Positions 1-8,380 of a DNA stretch of 58,319 nucleotides are shown here, piece after piece (position 1 is the first letter of the stretch; every line of letters starts with the position of its first letter). Origin of the DNA: CAIMMJ01 sp037131955 (lineage in GTDB: Bacteria; Bacteroidota; Bacteroidia; UBA4408); NCBI GenBank assembly GCA_037131955.1, contig JBAXQC010000009.1, forward strand, positions 1-58,319. Direction: 5' to 3'. Made by a program: the position numbers and the translations under genes. The notes under the pieces were generated by a model. That model did not search any database. It was not told the origin of the DNA and saw only the letters and a program-made list of their open reading frames with translations.

Positions 1-371
1 AGTTTCACAGAATCTTTGCAATATGTTTCCAATTTCTTATAGTCTTCTGGATTCATAAAATCTTTGATAGATTTTTCATTGGGTAAAATCATTTTTTTTG
101 CCAAAGAAACTTGTTTAAGCAATGGAATATCCATTTCTATTTCGGTGGCAAGTACTTTTGTGGTAAGCAATTTTTCTTGAAGTGTTTTTGGAATAAAAAA
201 CTCTTTTTCAGGAATTAAATGCATGGTTCCAAAAATGTAACTTTTTTCTTTTAAGCCATTGCCATAGATTTCCCAAAGCAATCCATTTCCTCCTGCATTT
301 TGAGAAAATGTAGTTGCACTTTTAAACGCTAACGCTATAATAATTGGAACTATTAATTTGCTTTTTGCCAT
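1..371 (-). CDS. TraB/GumN family protein, C-terminal part cut by window edge
   Basis: Reading the minus strand from the ATG at 371 gives an open frame that runs off the window at position 1, so only about 123 N-terminal residues are visible. It begins with a Sec-type signal peptide (MAKSKLIVPIIIALAFKSAT, cleavage near TFSQ). The motif LLWEIYGNG...SYIFGTMHLIP follows at about residues 31-53, which is the hallmark start of the TraB/GumN (PF01963) family. GTMH supplies one of the conserved residues of that family, which has been linked to metalloprotease-like activity in the envelope. The biological role in this organism is not known. The gene stands upstream of nothing visible on the same strand and is separated from the PorP/SprF gene by 100 bases. 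Confidence 0.8.
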   Translation of the reverse strand, partial: MAKSKLIVPIIIALAFKSATTFSQNAGGNGLLWEIYGNGLKEKSYIFGTMHLIPEKEFFIPKTLQEKLLTTKVLATEIEMDIPLLKQVSLAKKMILPNEKSIKDFMNPEDYKKLETYCKDSVK

Positions 372-471
372 TTTAAACGATTGATTAAATTTTTGTAAAA
401 GTAGATGAATTAATACCTTAGGAATGCTTTAATTCTTTTAAATCTCTTAATTGCACTCTTGATTTTAAAAT

Positions 472-1476
472 TTAAATAAAAACAGGACAGGATTTTTTTA
501 ACGGAAGCCTTTCAAAAAATGTATTTAACTTATAGCGAATACAAATTTCAAATGCTCCTCTTGAGTTTGTTGCATTTTTAAATTTGCTGCTGTTAACATC
601 ATATGAAACTGCAAGCTCATAATTGTCGAACATAAAACTTGGCTGTATAATTATAGCATCTTTTTGTCTGTAAAAAAGTCCAATTCCAATGGCTTTGGTA
701 ATTCCCTGATTTCTGTTTAATACATGAATATAGCTTATACCATTTATTAAATTGCTTTGTACTTTTTGCTTCTGAAACAAAGAGTTTATTCTCAGAAAAT
801 TGTTCTCGTTAAGTATATAATCTATCGAAAGCAAAAAATTGTTTAATCTATTGAAAGAAGGAATAGAATTTTTTACCCACTCTTTGTTTTTATCTAATAA
901 TATCATTCTTGAAATACCCAATTGGATGTTTCTAAATTTTCCAATTTTACTTAATGTATAGTTCAATGAAATTAGAGAAGAAGGAATATATACTGATAGT
1001 CTTGAAAAATTTTCTCCATTTATATTTACATTGCTGTAAGTTCCATTTTGGTATTGTTCGTCAAACGTCATTTTTGTTTGGTCAACAGAGAATGATTTTA
1101 TTCCAGGTGAAAGGCCGAATGATATAAAATTATTGCTTAGAAGTTTGTAATGAATAGCGGCCGGAATAAAAAATTCTGTTCTAGAATAGGAAACATCGCC
1201 AGCCTTATCGCTATTAAATTGTATACCTAAATTATAGTTTAAGAATTTTAGTTTTCCGTGTTTATTAACGTTTATGCTTGCCGTATTGTAATTAACAGGA
1301 ACAGTTCTGTACTGATTTCTGTACCCTGCAGCAGCAGTATAACCAATAAAATTTGGGTTTGATGAAGCAGAATTAAAGTTAGTGTTTAAAAAATGAAATG
1401 CAGAAAAATGCAAATCTTGTGAATACGAAAAACTGTAAAAAAATAAAAAAAAGATAAGGTTAAATTTTATTTTCAT
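472..1476 (-). CDS. PorP/SprF family type IX secretion system membrane protein
   Basis: The 334-residue product has a signal peptide (cleavage after FSYSQ, about residue 20). DLHFSAFHFLNTNFNSAS then matches the typical opening of PorP/SprF proteins (QD..FS.....P...NPA). The remainder is a series of amphipathic strands with aromatic ends, as expected for an outer-membrane barrel, and the length is usual for the family. PorP/SprF-like proteins help secrete or anchor proteins bearing type B (gliding-motility) C-terminal domains. The gene starts one base after the stop of just such a protein (1478-4990), so the two are almost certainly co-transcribed and functionally paired. It is probably a cargo-dedicated paralogue and not the core PorP, because the core T9SS genes porK-N are not beside it. 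Confidence 0.88.
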   Translation of the reverse strand: MKIKFNLIFFLFFYSFSYSQDLHFSAFHFLNTNFNSASSNPNFIGYTAAAGYRNQYRTVPVNYNTASINVNKHGKLKFLNYNLGIQFNSDKAGDVSYSRTEFFIPAAIHYKLLSNNFISFGLSPGIKSFSVDQTKMTFDEQYQNGTYSNVNINGENFSRLSVYIPSSLISLNYTLSKIGKFRNIQLGISRMILLDKNKEWVKNSIPSFNRLNNFLLSIDYILNENNFLRINSLFQKQKVQSNLINGISYIHVLNRNQGITKAIGIGLFYRQKDAIIIQPSFMFDNYELAVSYDVNSSKFKNATNSRGAFEICIRYKLNTFFERLPLKKSCPVFI

Positions 1477-1477
1477 T

Positions 1478-4400
1478 TTATCTTAATAGAGTAACGTTGC
1501 CTTGTTTGTAAAATTCATCTCCGCTAAAACATGTTCCATTTATAATGTAACCATAAACACCAGGTTCTACAAATTTGTCCTTTATTTTTCCATTCCAACC
1601 TGGCGTATTTTCTGTGCCTGTATAAACTTCTTTTCCCCAGCGGTCAAATACTTGAAGGGTATATTTTACTAATAAATCTCCTCTTGGTAAAAAGAAATCA
1701 TTTTTTCCGTCACTGTTTGGAGAGAAGGTATTTGGAACAAAAACAAGTGGCTCTGGACAGCCTTTTGCAATAACAAATACTCTTATTGTATCGCTTGCTG
1801 TGCAGCCCAAAGAATCGGTTGCGGTGTAACGGAACAGGCTTGACGAATTAGGACTTACATTAGTTGAAATTCCAGACACGGGATTTACCAAACTAACTGG
1901 TTCCCAAAAATTAGAACTTCCAGCAAAATTTGTAGTGAGAACCGATTTATTTCCTTGAATAATGGTATCAGGATTCGCACTTAAATCAATAGAAGTGGAG
2001 TTAAAATCTGAAACTCTAATTTTTGTAGTTAAGGTTTTAACACAAGTATCTCCGGTTTGAGCTATGGAAAATAGTTGAACAGTAAATGTTGTGGTGGTGT
2101 CTACTGTAGCAATTGGATTTGAAATACTGTCGTTGTTTAAAAACTGAGCTGGTGTCCATTTATAGAACAAGCCACCACTGGCATTTAATTGAATTGTTTT
2201 TTGAGGAGAACAGAGCGTTGCACCTTGAGAAACTGAAAAATTTGAAAATGGAACGATGTTTACTGCACTGCTAAAAGTTTTGGTGCAACCGTTCACTGAT
2301 TCTATTGTAAGCGAAACATTGTAAAATCCTGAACTGGGAAATACATGTATAGGATTTTGTTCTTCGGAAGTTTGATTGTCGCCAAAACTCCAAAGATAGG
2401 ATAGTGGAGAATTGTTAGAGATTGAACTAAGATTTGTGAACTCTGCCGATCCAAAACATTCGTTGATTAAAGAACTAAAATTTGCAATTGGATTTTCATA
2501 AACAACAACAGTTTTTGTAATGGAATCAATTTCGGTATTTACATTGTCGCAAAGTAAATTACTAAATGCAATTAATTTAATTTGATACGTTCCTGGTGTG
2601 GTAAATGTAATTGAAATATTGTTATTTAACGTATCTATACTTCCGTTGGGTAATATCCATTTAAATTTTCCGTATTGTTGAGATAAGTTGTTTGCATTAA
2701 AATTAAATGGAGCACAGCCTGATGTATCTGTAACACCTATGTTTGCAGTTACTGTTGGCACTTTAAAATCTAATTTAAAAATTCCATTGTTGCAATTTGG
2801 ACCTAAATCATTTTCTGCCCATGCATTTGCAGTAGTAGGAAAATCATTAGAACTGCCACATCCTGCGCAAACAGACTGGTAAACAATTCCTGTTTTATCA
2901 AATCTACTGGTTCCTCCATCTACATGATCTCTCCCCAAAATGCCACCAAAGTATGTTCCATAGAGCAATGCTGTGGCTCCAGTATCTAAAACTGCTAAAT
3001 AAAAATCATTGCCATCAGTTGTATTTTTTATGGCATCGGCTGTTAATGGCATATTTTCCATTAAACTGTTTGGAATTAAGTTTCCACCCCAACCGCTTAT
3101 GTATATTCTGTTGCAGTTGTCTACTAAAAATGCACCCGGAGAAATATTAATGCCAGCACCGTTTCCTATTAAGCTATTGAATAGAAGACTGCTTAAATTT
3201 GAATTAAAACAGCATATAAATTGCCCTGAATTTGGCACTGCATATACATTATTTACCACTGGCATTATTCCACTTGTTTGACCATATCCATAAATTCTAC
3301 CGTAAAAATCTTGCTGCACAAAATATACTTGGTCAAAATCGTTTGTTCCAAAATAGGAAATGGAGTTGTTTATTAAATTGTCAATGTCAATATAGGCAAG
3401 GTATCCATCACTTATTCCTCCTTGGTAATTTTGCTGAAATGTATTTGCAGTTACCGGAAAGTTTAAGGAATTTGTTCCTCCCCCTAAACAAATTCTATTG
3501 TTGGATTGAACGTATATTGAATTGCCACAATCTTCTAAATTGCCACCTAAATAAGTGCAATAAAGCATTTGTGTGAGATTGTTGTTTAATTTAAGTAATA
3601 AAGCATCTTGAGTTCCTTGCAAGGTGTTTTGAATTGCGTTTGCGGAAGTACTTATATTATTTGAATTTGTGGTAGTAAAAACATATACATTATTGTTTTC
3701 ATCTAAATTTATTTCACCTCTAAACTCATCACCATAATTTCTGAGTAAAGTTCCTGCAGCAATGTTAACAGCATCCGAGTTATTACCTCCAAAAAAAGTA
3801 GAGGCCATAAGTGTTGTTCCACTTGCGTTAAATTTAGAGATGTAACCATCGGCACCACTGGGAAAAAAACAAGAGATAGAACTTAAATTAAGTTCGGGTC
3901 CACCGCTAAAAATTGTTTGGTAGTTTCCAGAAATTATCGGAAAATTTGTAGAGCCAGTAGAGCCAAAAACAAACAATTCTCCCTCGTTATTAGCCACCAT
4001 GCTATGAATAGATTCTGCAAAATCGCCACCTAAAAAGGTGCAATAAATTAATTGCTGACCATCCGGCTGATATTTTAAAATTCCAATATCCGGAGAACCA
4101 TAATTGATTGTTGAAGAAGCAGAATCGTCAAATGCTCCATTGGTGGTAGGAAAATCAAATCCAAAAACTGTTCCTGCGGAGTAAGCATTGCCTTGGTTAT
4201 CATAAGTGGCAGACATTCCAAAATTATCTGCCAAGGAACCGGAATAAGAACTAAAAACAAGAGTTGGGTCTATTTCTAATTCATAATTTGAATCGTATCC
4301 GTTTGGAAATTCAAACGAAACACAATTATCTTCATTCAACACAAAATTACATTCAACACTTTTTTTTATTCCATTTATATATTGAAACGCAATTGCATTC

Positions 4401-4990
4401 ATCTCTTGAATTTCGTTAAACGGAGTTTGTAGAATTAAAACGTTTTGTTTTACTTTTAATTTTAACTCTTTGCTGTATTTGATCGAAAATTTTTTGTGGT
4501 TACTGTTGGCCTTTAAAAAGTAGGACGACTTTATTGCATTTGTTTTTCCTTCAATTTCAATTCGCACAGGAAAAGAATTGTCTCTTAAAATTAATTTGGA
4601 AAATTTTCTAACATTGTTTTGCCATTTAGTTTTATCGTTACCCAAAAAATAATTTTCGTAGTCTTCTGTAGGAAATAATTTTTCTGCAGTAAAATTGGCC
4701 GACTTGTTATTGAACTGCGGCTCAGCACTAAAGGCAAATGCCAGAGGATGTAGTAATTTTTTAGTAGTTGGATGATTGTTGTTTTGTGGATTACTAAAAA
4801 TAAATTGAAACAAATTTTTAGTTACAAATAAATTTCCTCCTTGCAGTTTAGAGCTGGCAATTATGTTTGCTTGCCATTGACCCTTATTTTCTGAAAAAGT
4901 AATTTTTTGATTTGCAGAGGATAAATTAAAAAGTAGAACTGATAGAAGTATAAAAGTAAATTTTAAATAGTTTTTTGTATAGGCAAACAT
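1478..4990 (-). CDS. Giant secreted protein with beta-propeller-type repeats, PKD domains and gliding-motility (type B) T9SS C-terminal domain
   Basis: The 1170-residue product begins with a signal peptide. A region of about residues 28-240 starts ITFSENKGQWQ, which resembles the N-terminal domain of SBBP-repeat cell-surface proteins. Residues 240-760 hold repeated blocks of the type YLGG/TYFGG...DAL..K (SBBP-like), probably a propeller. Two PKD-like domains follow (about 760-920, with YLWSFGDNQT...), then an Ig-like segment. The last 90 residues (FVPNTFSPNSDGKNDFF...VFDRWGKEVY...W.G) are a textbook CHU_C/gliding-motility type B sorting domain. The protein should be exported by Sec, crossed by T9SS and retained at the surface with help from the adjacent PorP/SprF protein. 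The ligand or adhesive role is unknown. A TAACTTTG box lies only four bases upstream of the ATG, so the transcript may be nearly leaderless. Confidence 0.88.
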   Translation of the reverse strand: MFAYTKNYLKFTFILLSVLLFNLSSANQKITFSENKGQWQANIIASSKLQGGNLFVTKNLFQFIFSNPQNNNHPTTKKLLHPLAFAFSAEPQFNNKSANFTAEKLFPTEDYENYFLGNDKTKWQNNVRKFSKLILRDNSFPVRIEIEGKTNAIKSSYFLKANSNHKKFSIKYSKELKLKVKQNVLILQTPFNEIQEMNAIAFQYINGIKKSVECNFVLNEDNCVSFEFPNGYDSNYELEIDPTLVFSSYSGSLADNFGMSATYDNQGNAYSAGTVFGFDFPTTNGAFDDSASSTINYGSPDIGILKYQPDGQQLIYCTFLGGDFAESIHSMVANNEGELFVFGSTGSTNFPIISGNYQTIFSGGPELNLSSISCFFPSGADGYISKFNASGTTLMASTFFGGNNSDAVNIAAGTLLRNYGDEFRGEINLDENNNVYVFTTTNSNNISTSANAIQNTLQGTQDALLLKLNNNLTQMLYCTYLGGNLEDCGNSIYVQSNNRICLGGGTNSLNFPVTANTFQQNYQGGISDGYLAYIDIDNLINNSISYFGTNDFDQVYFVQQDFYGRIYGYGQTSGIMPVVNNVYAVPNSGQFICCFNSNLSSLLFNSLIGNGAGINISPGAFLVDNCNRIYISGWGGNLIPNSLMENMPLTADAIKNTTDGNDFYLAVLDTGATALLYGTYFGGILGRDHVDGGTSRFDKTGIVYQSVCAGCGSSNDFPTTANAWAENDLGPNCNNGIFKLDFKVPTVTANIGVTDTSGCAPFNFNANNLSQQYGKFKWILPNGSIDTLNNNISITFTTPGTYQIKLIAFSNLLCDNVNTEIDSITKTVVVYENPIANFSSLINECFGSAEFTNLSSISNNSPLSYLWSFGDNQTSEEQNPIHVFPSSGFYNVSLTIESVNGCTKTFSSAVNIVPFSNFSVSQGATLCSPQKTIQLNASGGLFYKWTPAQFLNNDSISNPIATVDTTTTFTVQLFSIAQTGDTCVKTLTTKIRVSDFNSTSIDLSANPDTIIQGNKSVLTTNFAGSSNFWEPVSLVNPVSGISTNVSPNSSSLFRYTATDSLGCTASDTIRVFVIAKGCPEPLVFVPNTFSPNSDGKNDFFLPRGDLLVKYTLQVFDRWGKEVYTGTENTPGWNGKIKDKFVEPGVYGYIINGTCFSGDEFYKQGNVTLLR

Positions 4991-4994
4991 GAAT

Positions 4995-5021
4995 CAAAGT
5001 TAATTATTTATTTAATTCAAA
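4995..5021 (-). promoter_or_regulatory. Candidate Bacteroidota promoter for the type B CTD gene
   Basis: On the minus strand a TTTG (5018-5021) is followed 15 bases later by TAACTTTG (4995-5002), an exact match to the Bacteroidota -7 consensus TAnnTTTG. The spacing is shorter than the usual 17-23 bases. The box ends four bases before the ATG, implying transcription starting at or next to the start codon. The match is visible, the function is inferred. Confidence 0.35.
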
Positions 5022-5319
5022 AAAAACAATAAATAGTAGTCCCTCAAATTCTCGTAAACTCAATGAAATTAGTTGACTTGGATGAAGATATACGATTTTA
5101 ATCTACTGTTTTTCTGTTCAAATTATTAAAAACATGGTATTTTTTCGGAGCGAAAAAAGGCCTCATTTTATCTGGTTATTTTTGTACAGCAAAATGCGGG
5201 AACCTTCCGGGAAGTTGAGAGCTTGGCTCGAAAATCACCCGAAAGGTCGCAATTTTGCAAGCGAAAATAATTCCGACAAAGGAGGAAAAGTTAAAATGAA
5301 GCCTTGAATTTTCTTGTTT

Positions 5320-5345
5320 ACTTCTTTGTTTCAAGACAAAGAAGT
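5320..5345. repeat. Perfect 10-bp inverted repeat with 6-base loop
   Basis: The arms ACTTCTTTGT (5320-5329) and ACAAAGAAGT (5336-5345) are exact reverse complements around the loop TTCAAG. There is no T-run after either arm, so it is not a canonical terminator. Similar ACTTCTTTGN...NCAAAGAAGT elements are, from memory, common in intergenic spaces of Bacteroidota. This was not verified here. Confidence 0.7.
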
Positions 5346-5497
5346 GAATGGGTTTGGGCAAAGCCCAATTGAAAAAATTACAAAACGACTTTTTGAGGCT
5401 CAACTAAATAGTACAAAAGAATGGAGAAATTATTTTGGTGCAAAGCTCCAGCTAATGCAGTTGTTTCGAACATTTATAATAATGAAGCTAATTTATA

Positions 5498-6757
5498 CTA
5501 TAATATTTTTTGCTCACTTTCTATCAATCCAGCCTTTTCTCTTTTTACATAATCTAAAATAAGAATGTAGTACCAAATTACTCCTACACCGTAGAGCAAT
5601 GCAGTAATTAAAAAAACGTATACGTATTGAATTCCGATTGACCTTAGCCAGGCAAATATTTTTGAACTTACAAACCAACTGCCGCTCCAAATTGCGGCGG
5701 TAAGAGCACTTACAATTTCTTGGTTTCTTTTTCCTACATAATTCATTACAATTTCAGATGTCATTGGTCCGGCAATATTCATTAGTGGCTGACGCAATAA
5801 AAAACAAAACATGGCAAGGTACACAGCTATTTTTTGTTGGGCATACAATTGCGTGGTAGCCAATAATATTAATGCCAAAACGGCAAAAGATTGTGTGGTT
5901 GGAATAGCAATTTTATAGCCGATGGTTTTTTTTACCAAAGGAACCAATAAGGCAGATATTGCTACCAATACAGCACCAACCGAATTTAATAAAGAAAAAC
6001 TATCCGTATTTAGGCCGTGTACGTTGTAAAAAAAAATACTAATAAAAGGAATGGTTAATCCGGCTCCAACAGCAATAATAAAAGTTGGAGTAAGGCCCTT
6101 GAAAATTATTTTCCAATCGAAATCTGTTAGGTCTATTCTTTTGGTTTTTAATATGGGAATATTTTCTGCGTATTTTATTTTGTGGATGAAATATATGCCA
6201 AAACAACTCAATAGGATGATAAATAAAATCAGATTAAATTCATTAAATAAAGTAGGATTTAATTTGTTAAGAAGGGCAATTAACAATCCTCCAAAAATTC
6301 CTGCAAAAGAAAAAGTGGAGTAACTTAAAGATAGTGCCTCTGTTTGTTTTTCTGATTTAGAATTTCTTAGAATATATGGAAGAACTGGAATTTGAATGAG
6401 AGTAAAAAATATTCCCCATAGAAACTGCGAAATTATTAAACCTGTGTTCCAATGATTTTGAATAGAAAAAACTATTCCTATGGCTAAAATAGGGGAGGCA
6501 TAAACCGACATAAAAAAAAGATGTTTTATTTTTCTCCCTTTTATATACAGACCCAATGGAACAGCTAAAAGTAATACTCCTAAAAAACGGTAAGATATAA
6601 AGTTTGCTCCTTCGTAATCGCTATAACCGTTTTTTTGCATAAAGATTAACTGAATAGAAAACAAAGTGGTATTAATAAGTTGCACAAAAAATTCAGCGTA
6701 AATAACATAGAGAATATGTTTCTCTATTTCTGCAAACGATTGAAATATCTTTTTCAT
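5498..6757 (-). CDS. Major facilitator superfamily transporter
   Basis: The 419-residue product is almost entirely hydrophobic with about twelve predicted membrane spans. Typical landmarks are a basic cytoplasmic loop after TM2 (YIKGRKIKH, residues about 71-79) and a longer hydrophilic central loop near residue 200 (KTKRIDLTDFDW) dividing two six-helix halves. There is no motif that fixes the substrate, so only a secondary-carrier role can be given. The ATG overlaps the stop codon of miaA by four bases (ATGA), showing translational coupling to that gene. The operon continues upstream to the pRiA4b ORF-3-like gene. Confidence 0.85.
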   Translation of the reverse strand: MKKIFQSFAEIEKHILYVIYAEFFVQLINTTLFSIQLIFMQKNGYSDYEGANFISYRFLGVLLLAVPLGLYIKGRKIKHLFFMSVYASPILAIGIVFSIQNHWNTGLIISQFLWGIFFTLIQIPVLPYILRNSKSEKQTEALSLSYSTFSFAGIFGGLLIALLNKLNPTLFNEFNLILFIILLSCFGIYFIHKIKYAENIPILKTKRIDLTDFDWKIIFKGLTPTFIIAVGAGLTIPFISIFFYNVHGLNTDSFSLLNSVGAVLVAISALLVPLVKKTIGYKIAIPTTQSFAVLALILLATTQLYAQQKIAVYLAMFCFLLRQPLMNIAGPMTSEIVMNYVGKRNQEIVSALTAAIWSGSWFVSSKIFAWLRSIGIQYVYVFLITALLYGVGVIWYYILILDYVKREKAGLIESEQKIL

Positions 6758-7686
6758 AAATTTATTCCAACATTCGCTAAAGAATTTTGTGCATCAACAA
6801 CTTGTTCTTTGTCCCACCAAATTATTGTGGAGTCTTTTCTAAACCAAGTTAGCTGGCGCTTTGCAAAGTTTCTAGTATGTTGTTTTATTTTGGTGATAAC
6901 GTTTTCTAATTTCTCAAATTCATCAAAGTAAGGCCACCATTCTTTGTATCCAACTGTGTTTAAGGCTAGAAGATTTTTATATTCTTTTAGTGTTTCAATT
7001 TCTGTTTGTAACCCAATCGCTAACATGCTGTCAACTCTCAAATTAATTCTTTGATAGAGTTCTTCTCTGGGCAAATTGATTGCAATTTTTAAAATATTAA
7101 AATTCCTTATCGCTTTTTTATGTTGCCATGAAGCAGAAAGTTTTTCACCACTTAATTCTAAAATTTCTAAAACTCTTATTAATCTCCTGGGATTTTGAAT
7201 ATCAATTGATGAATAAGCTTGTATGTCTTTTTGCATTAAGAGGTTTTGCAAGTACGCTATTCCTTTTTCGCTCAACAAACTTTCTAATTCTTGCCTATAC
7301 TGGTAGTTAGCCTGAGGCAAATCATCAAATCCTTCCTCTATTGCCTTTATGTATAATCCTGTGCCCCCAACTAAAACAACATAATCATGTGATTCAAATA
7401 AATCTTCAATTTTTTGGATGGCTTCTTTTTCAAAATCAGCAACAGAGTAATTTTCAAAAATACTTTTATGCTGAATAAAATGGTGTTTTATTTCTGAAAG
7501 TTCTTTTTGAGATGGAACTGCTGTTCCTATTGATAGTTCTTTATAAACTTGACGAGAATCGGCAGATATTATTTCGGTATTAAGGAGAGATGCAATTTTT
7601 ATTGCCAATGATGTTTTTCCTGATGCAGTTGGCCCAACAATGCATATTAATTTTTTAGTTGTAGAATTGTTAAATCCATTTTGCAT
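6754..7686 (-). CDS. miaA: tRNA dimethylallyltransferase
   Basis: This enzyme transfers a dimethylallyl group to N6 of A37 in tRNAs that read UNN codons. The 310-residue protein has the family's P-loop GPTASGKT (residues 18-25), DSRQVYK (43-49), GGTGLYIKA (107-115), the NPRRLIRVLEI signature, TVGYKEWW and the tRNA-contacting KQHTRNFAKRQLTWFR near the C-terminus. The length is normal. It is preceded ten bases upstream by the 7697-8356 gene and overlaps the downstream MFS gene by four bases, so the three form one minus-strand transcription unit. Confidence 0.97.
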   Translation of the reverse strand: MQNGFNNSTTKKLICIVGPTASGKTSLAIKIASLLNTEIISADSRQVYKELSIGTAVPSQKELSEIKHHFIQHKSIFENYSVADFEKEAIQKIEDLFESHDYVVLVGGTGLYIKAIEEGFDDLPQANYQYRQELESLLSEKGIAYLQNLLMQKDIQAYSSIDIQNPRRLIRVLEILELSGEKLSASWQHKKAIRNFNILKIAINLPREELYQRINLRVDSMLAIGLQTEIETLKEYKNLLALNTVGYKEWWPYFDEFEKLENVITKIKQHTRNFAKRQLTWFRKDSTIIWWDKEQVVDAQNSLANVGINL

Positions 7687-7696
7687 CTACGTTAAA

Positions 7697-8356
7697 CTAA
7701 AAATCTTCCTCGTTATCCATCATTTCATCTCCACCTTCAGAAACTTCATCTTCATTTCCGTTCTCATTTTCATCATCTGTATCTATTGAGAAGGATGCTT
7801 TTTCTGAATCCTCGGAAGTGTCATCATCACTTAAATCCGGAACAAGAACTTCTTCTTCGTACGCCTGCTCATCTTCGCCAGATTCTAATTCTTTAAAAAA
7901 TAATTCTGATGATTTTAAATCTTCCTCATCTACAGGTGGTGCAACAATAGAGCGGATGGTAGGTTTGGGCATGTTGCCTATTGTTTTTACACAAGTAGGG
8001 TAAGTTAACTTTTTATCAGCTTCCTTTAAGATTTTAAATAACTCTAGGTGTAAAATATAGGTTGACAATACATCATCTACAACAATCAAAAATTTTTGAT
8101 GAGGAGCAGCAACCTCATCACAAATTTCGGTTGGAAATGCTTTGCCTTTTTTATCTAAAATAAAAAATTCAATTTCAGATCCTTTTCTGTAATAGTCGTC
8201 GCTGTTATAAAAAGCACAAAAGAGATTTTCTTTTAAGCCAAAGGCGTTTTTTAGCACAATTGCAAATTGCTCAAATGTTTGTTCAGGCTTAATATCAATA
8301 TCTCTGTAAACATCTTCGTGGTCTTCTAAAATGGCTCTAAATCTATATATAGGCAT
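7697..8356 (-). CDS. pRiA4b ORF-3/IS1096 TnpR-like fold protein with long acidic tail
   Basis: The 219-residue protein starts MPIYRFRAILEDHEDVYRDI. Residues 1-125 follow the layout of the plasmid pRiA4b ORF-3 (IS1096 passenger TnpR-like) family: a YxFRxxL strand, 'TFEQFAIVLKNAFGL' in place of the usual TL.DLH..IQ.A.GW, then a FY...Y segment. The WRR and DFGDDW motifs of canonical members are missing. Residues 128-219 form a very acidic, low-complexity tail rich in Asp, Glu and Ser. No enzyme function is known for the family. The tail could bind basic partners, but that is inference. It is ten bases upstream of miaA and shares its operon. A canonical family member lies at 56718-57287. A TAACTTTG box (8376-8383) overlaps the cca stop codon upstream. 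Confidence 0.7.
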   Translation of the reverse strand: MPIYRFRAILEDHEDVYRDIDIKPEQTFEQFAIVLKNAFGLKENLFCAFYNSDDYYRKGSEIEFFILDKKGKAFPTEICDEVAAPHQKFLIVVDDVLSTYILHLELFKILKEADKKLTYPTCVKTIGNMPKPTIRSIVAPPVDEEDLKSSELFFKELESGEDEQAYEEEVLVPDLSDDDTSEDSEKASFSIDTDDENENGNEDEVSEGGDEMMDNEEDF

Positions 8357-8380
8357 ATTTGTATAAATGAAGTTTCAAAG

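Larger units (their letters stand above)
4991..5497. other. Gene-poor spacer with intergenic inverted repeat
   Basis: This 507-base spacer separates the CTD gene from the MFS gene. No convincing gene is present. Small open frames on both strands around 5176-5562 overlap each other and appear to be by-products of the palindromic element at 5320-5345. The segment 5150-5480 is visibly richer in G+C than the flanks. It contains GCGAAAA-type short motifs (GAGCGAAAA, CAAGCGAAAA) and looks like a relic or a non-coding repeated element, not a degraded recognisable gene. Confidence 0.5.

Noticed and set aside
5176..5562. Two overlapping opposite-strand frames of 75 and 82 codons
   Set aside because: Both span the palindrome at 5320-5345 and overlap each other; the larger runs into the MFS gene. 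They look like products of the repeated element, not genes.
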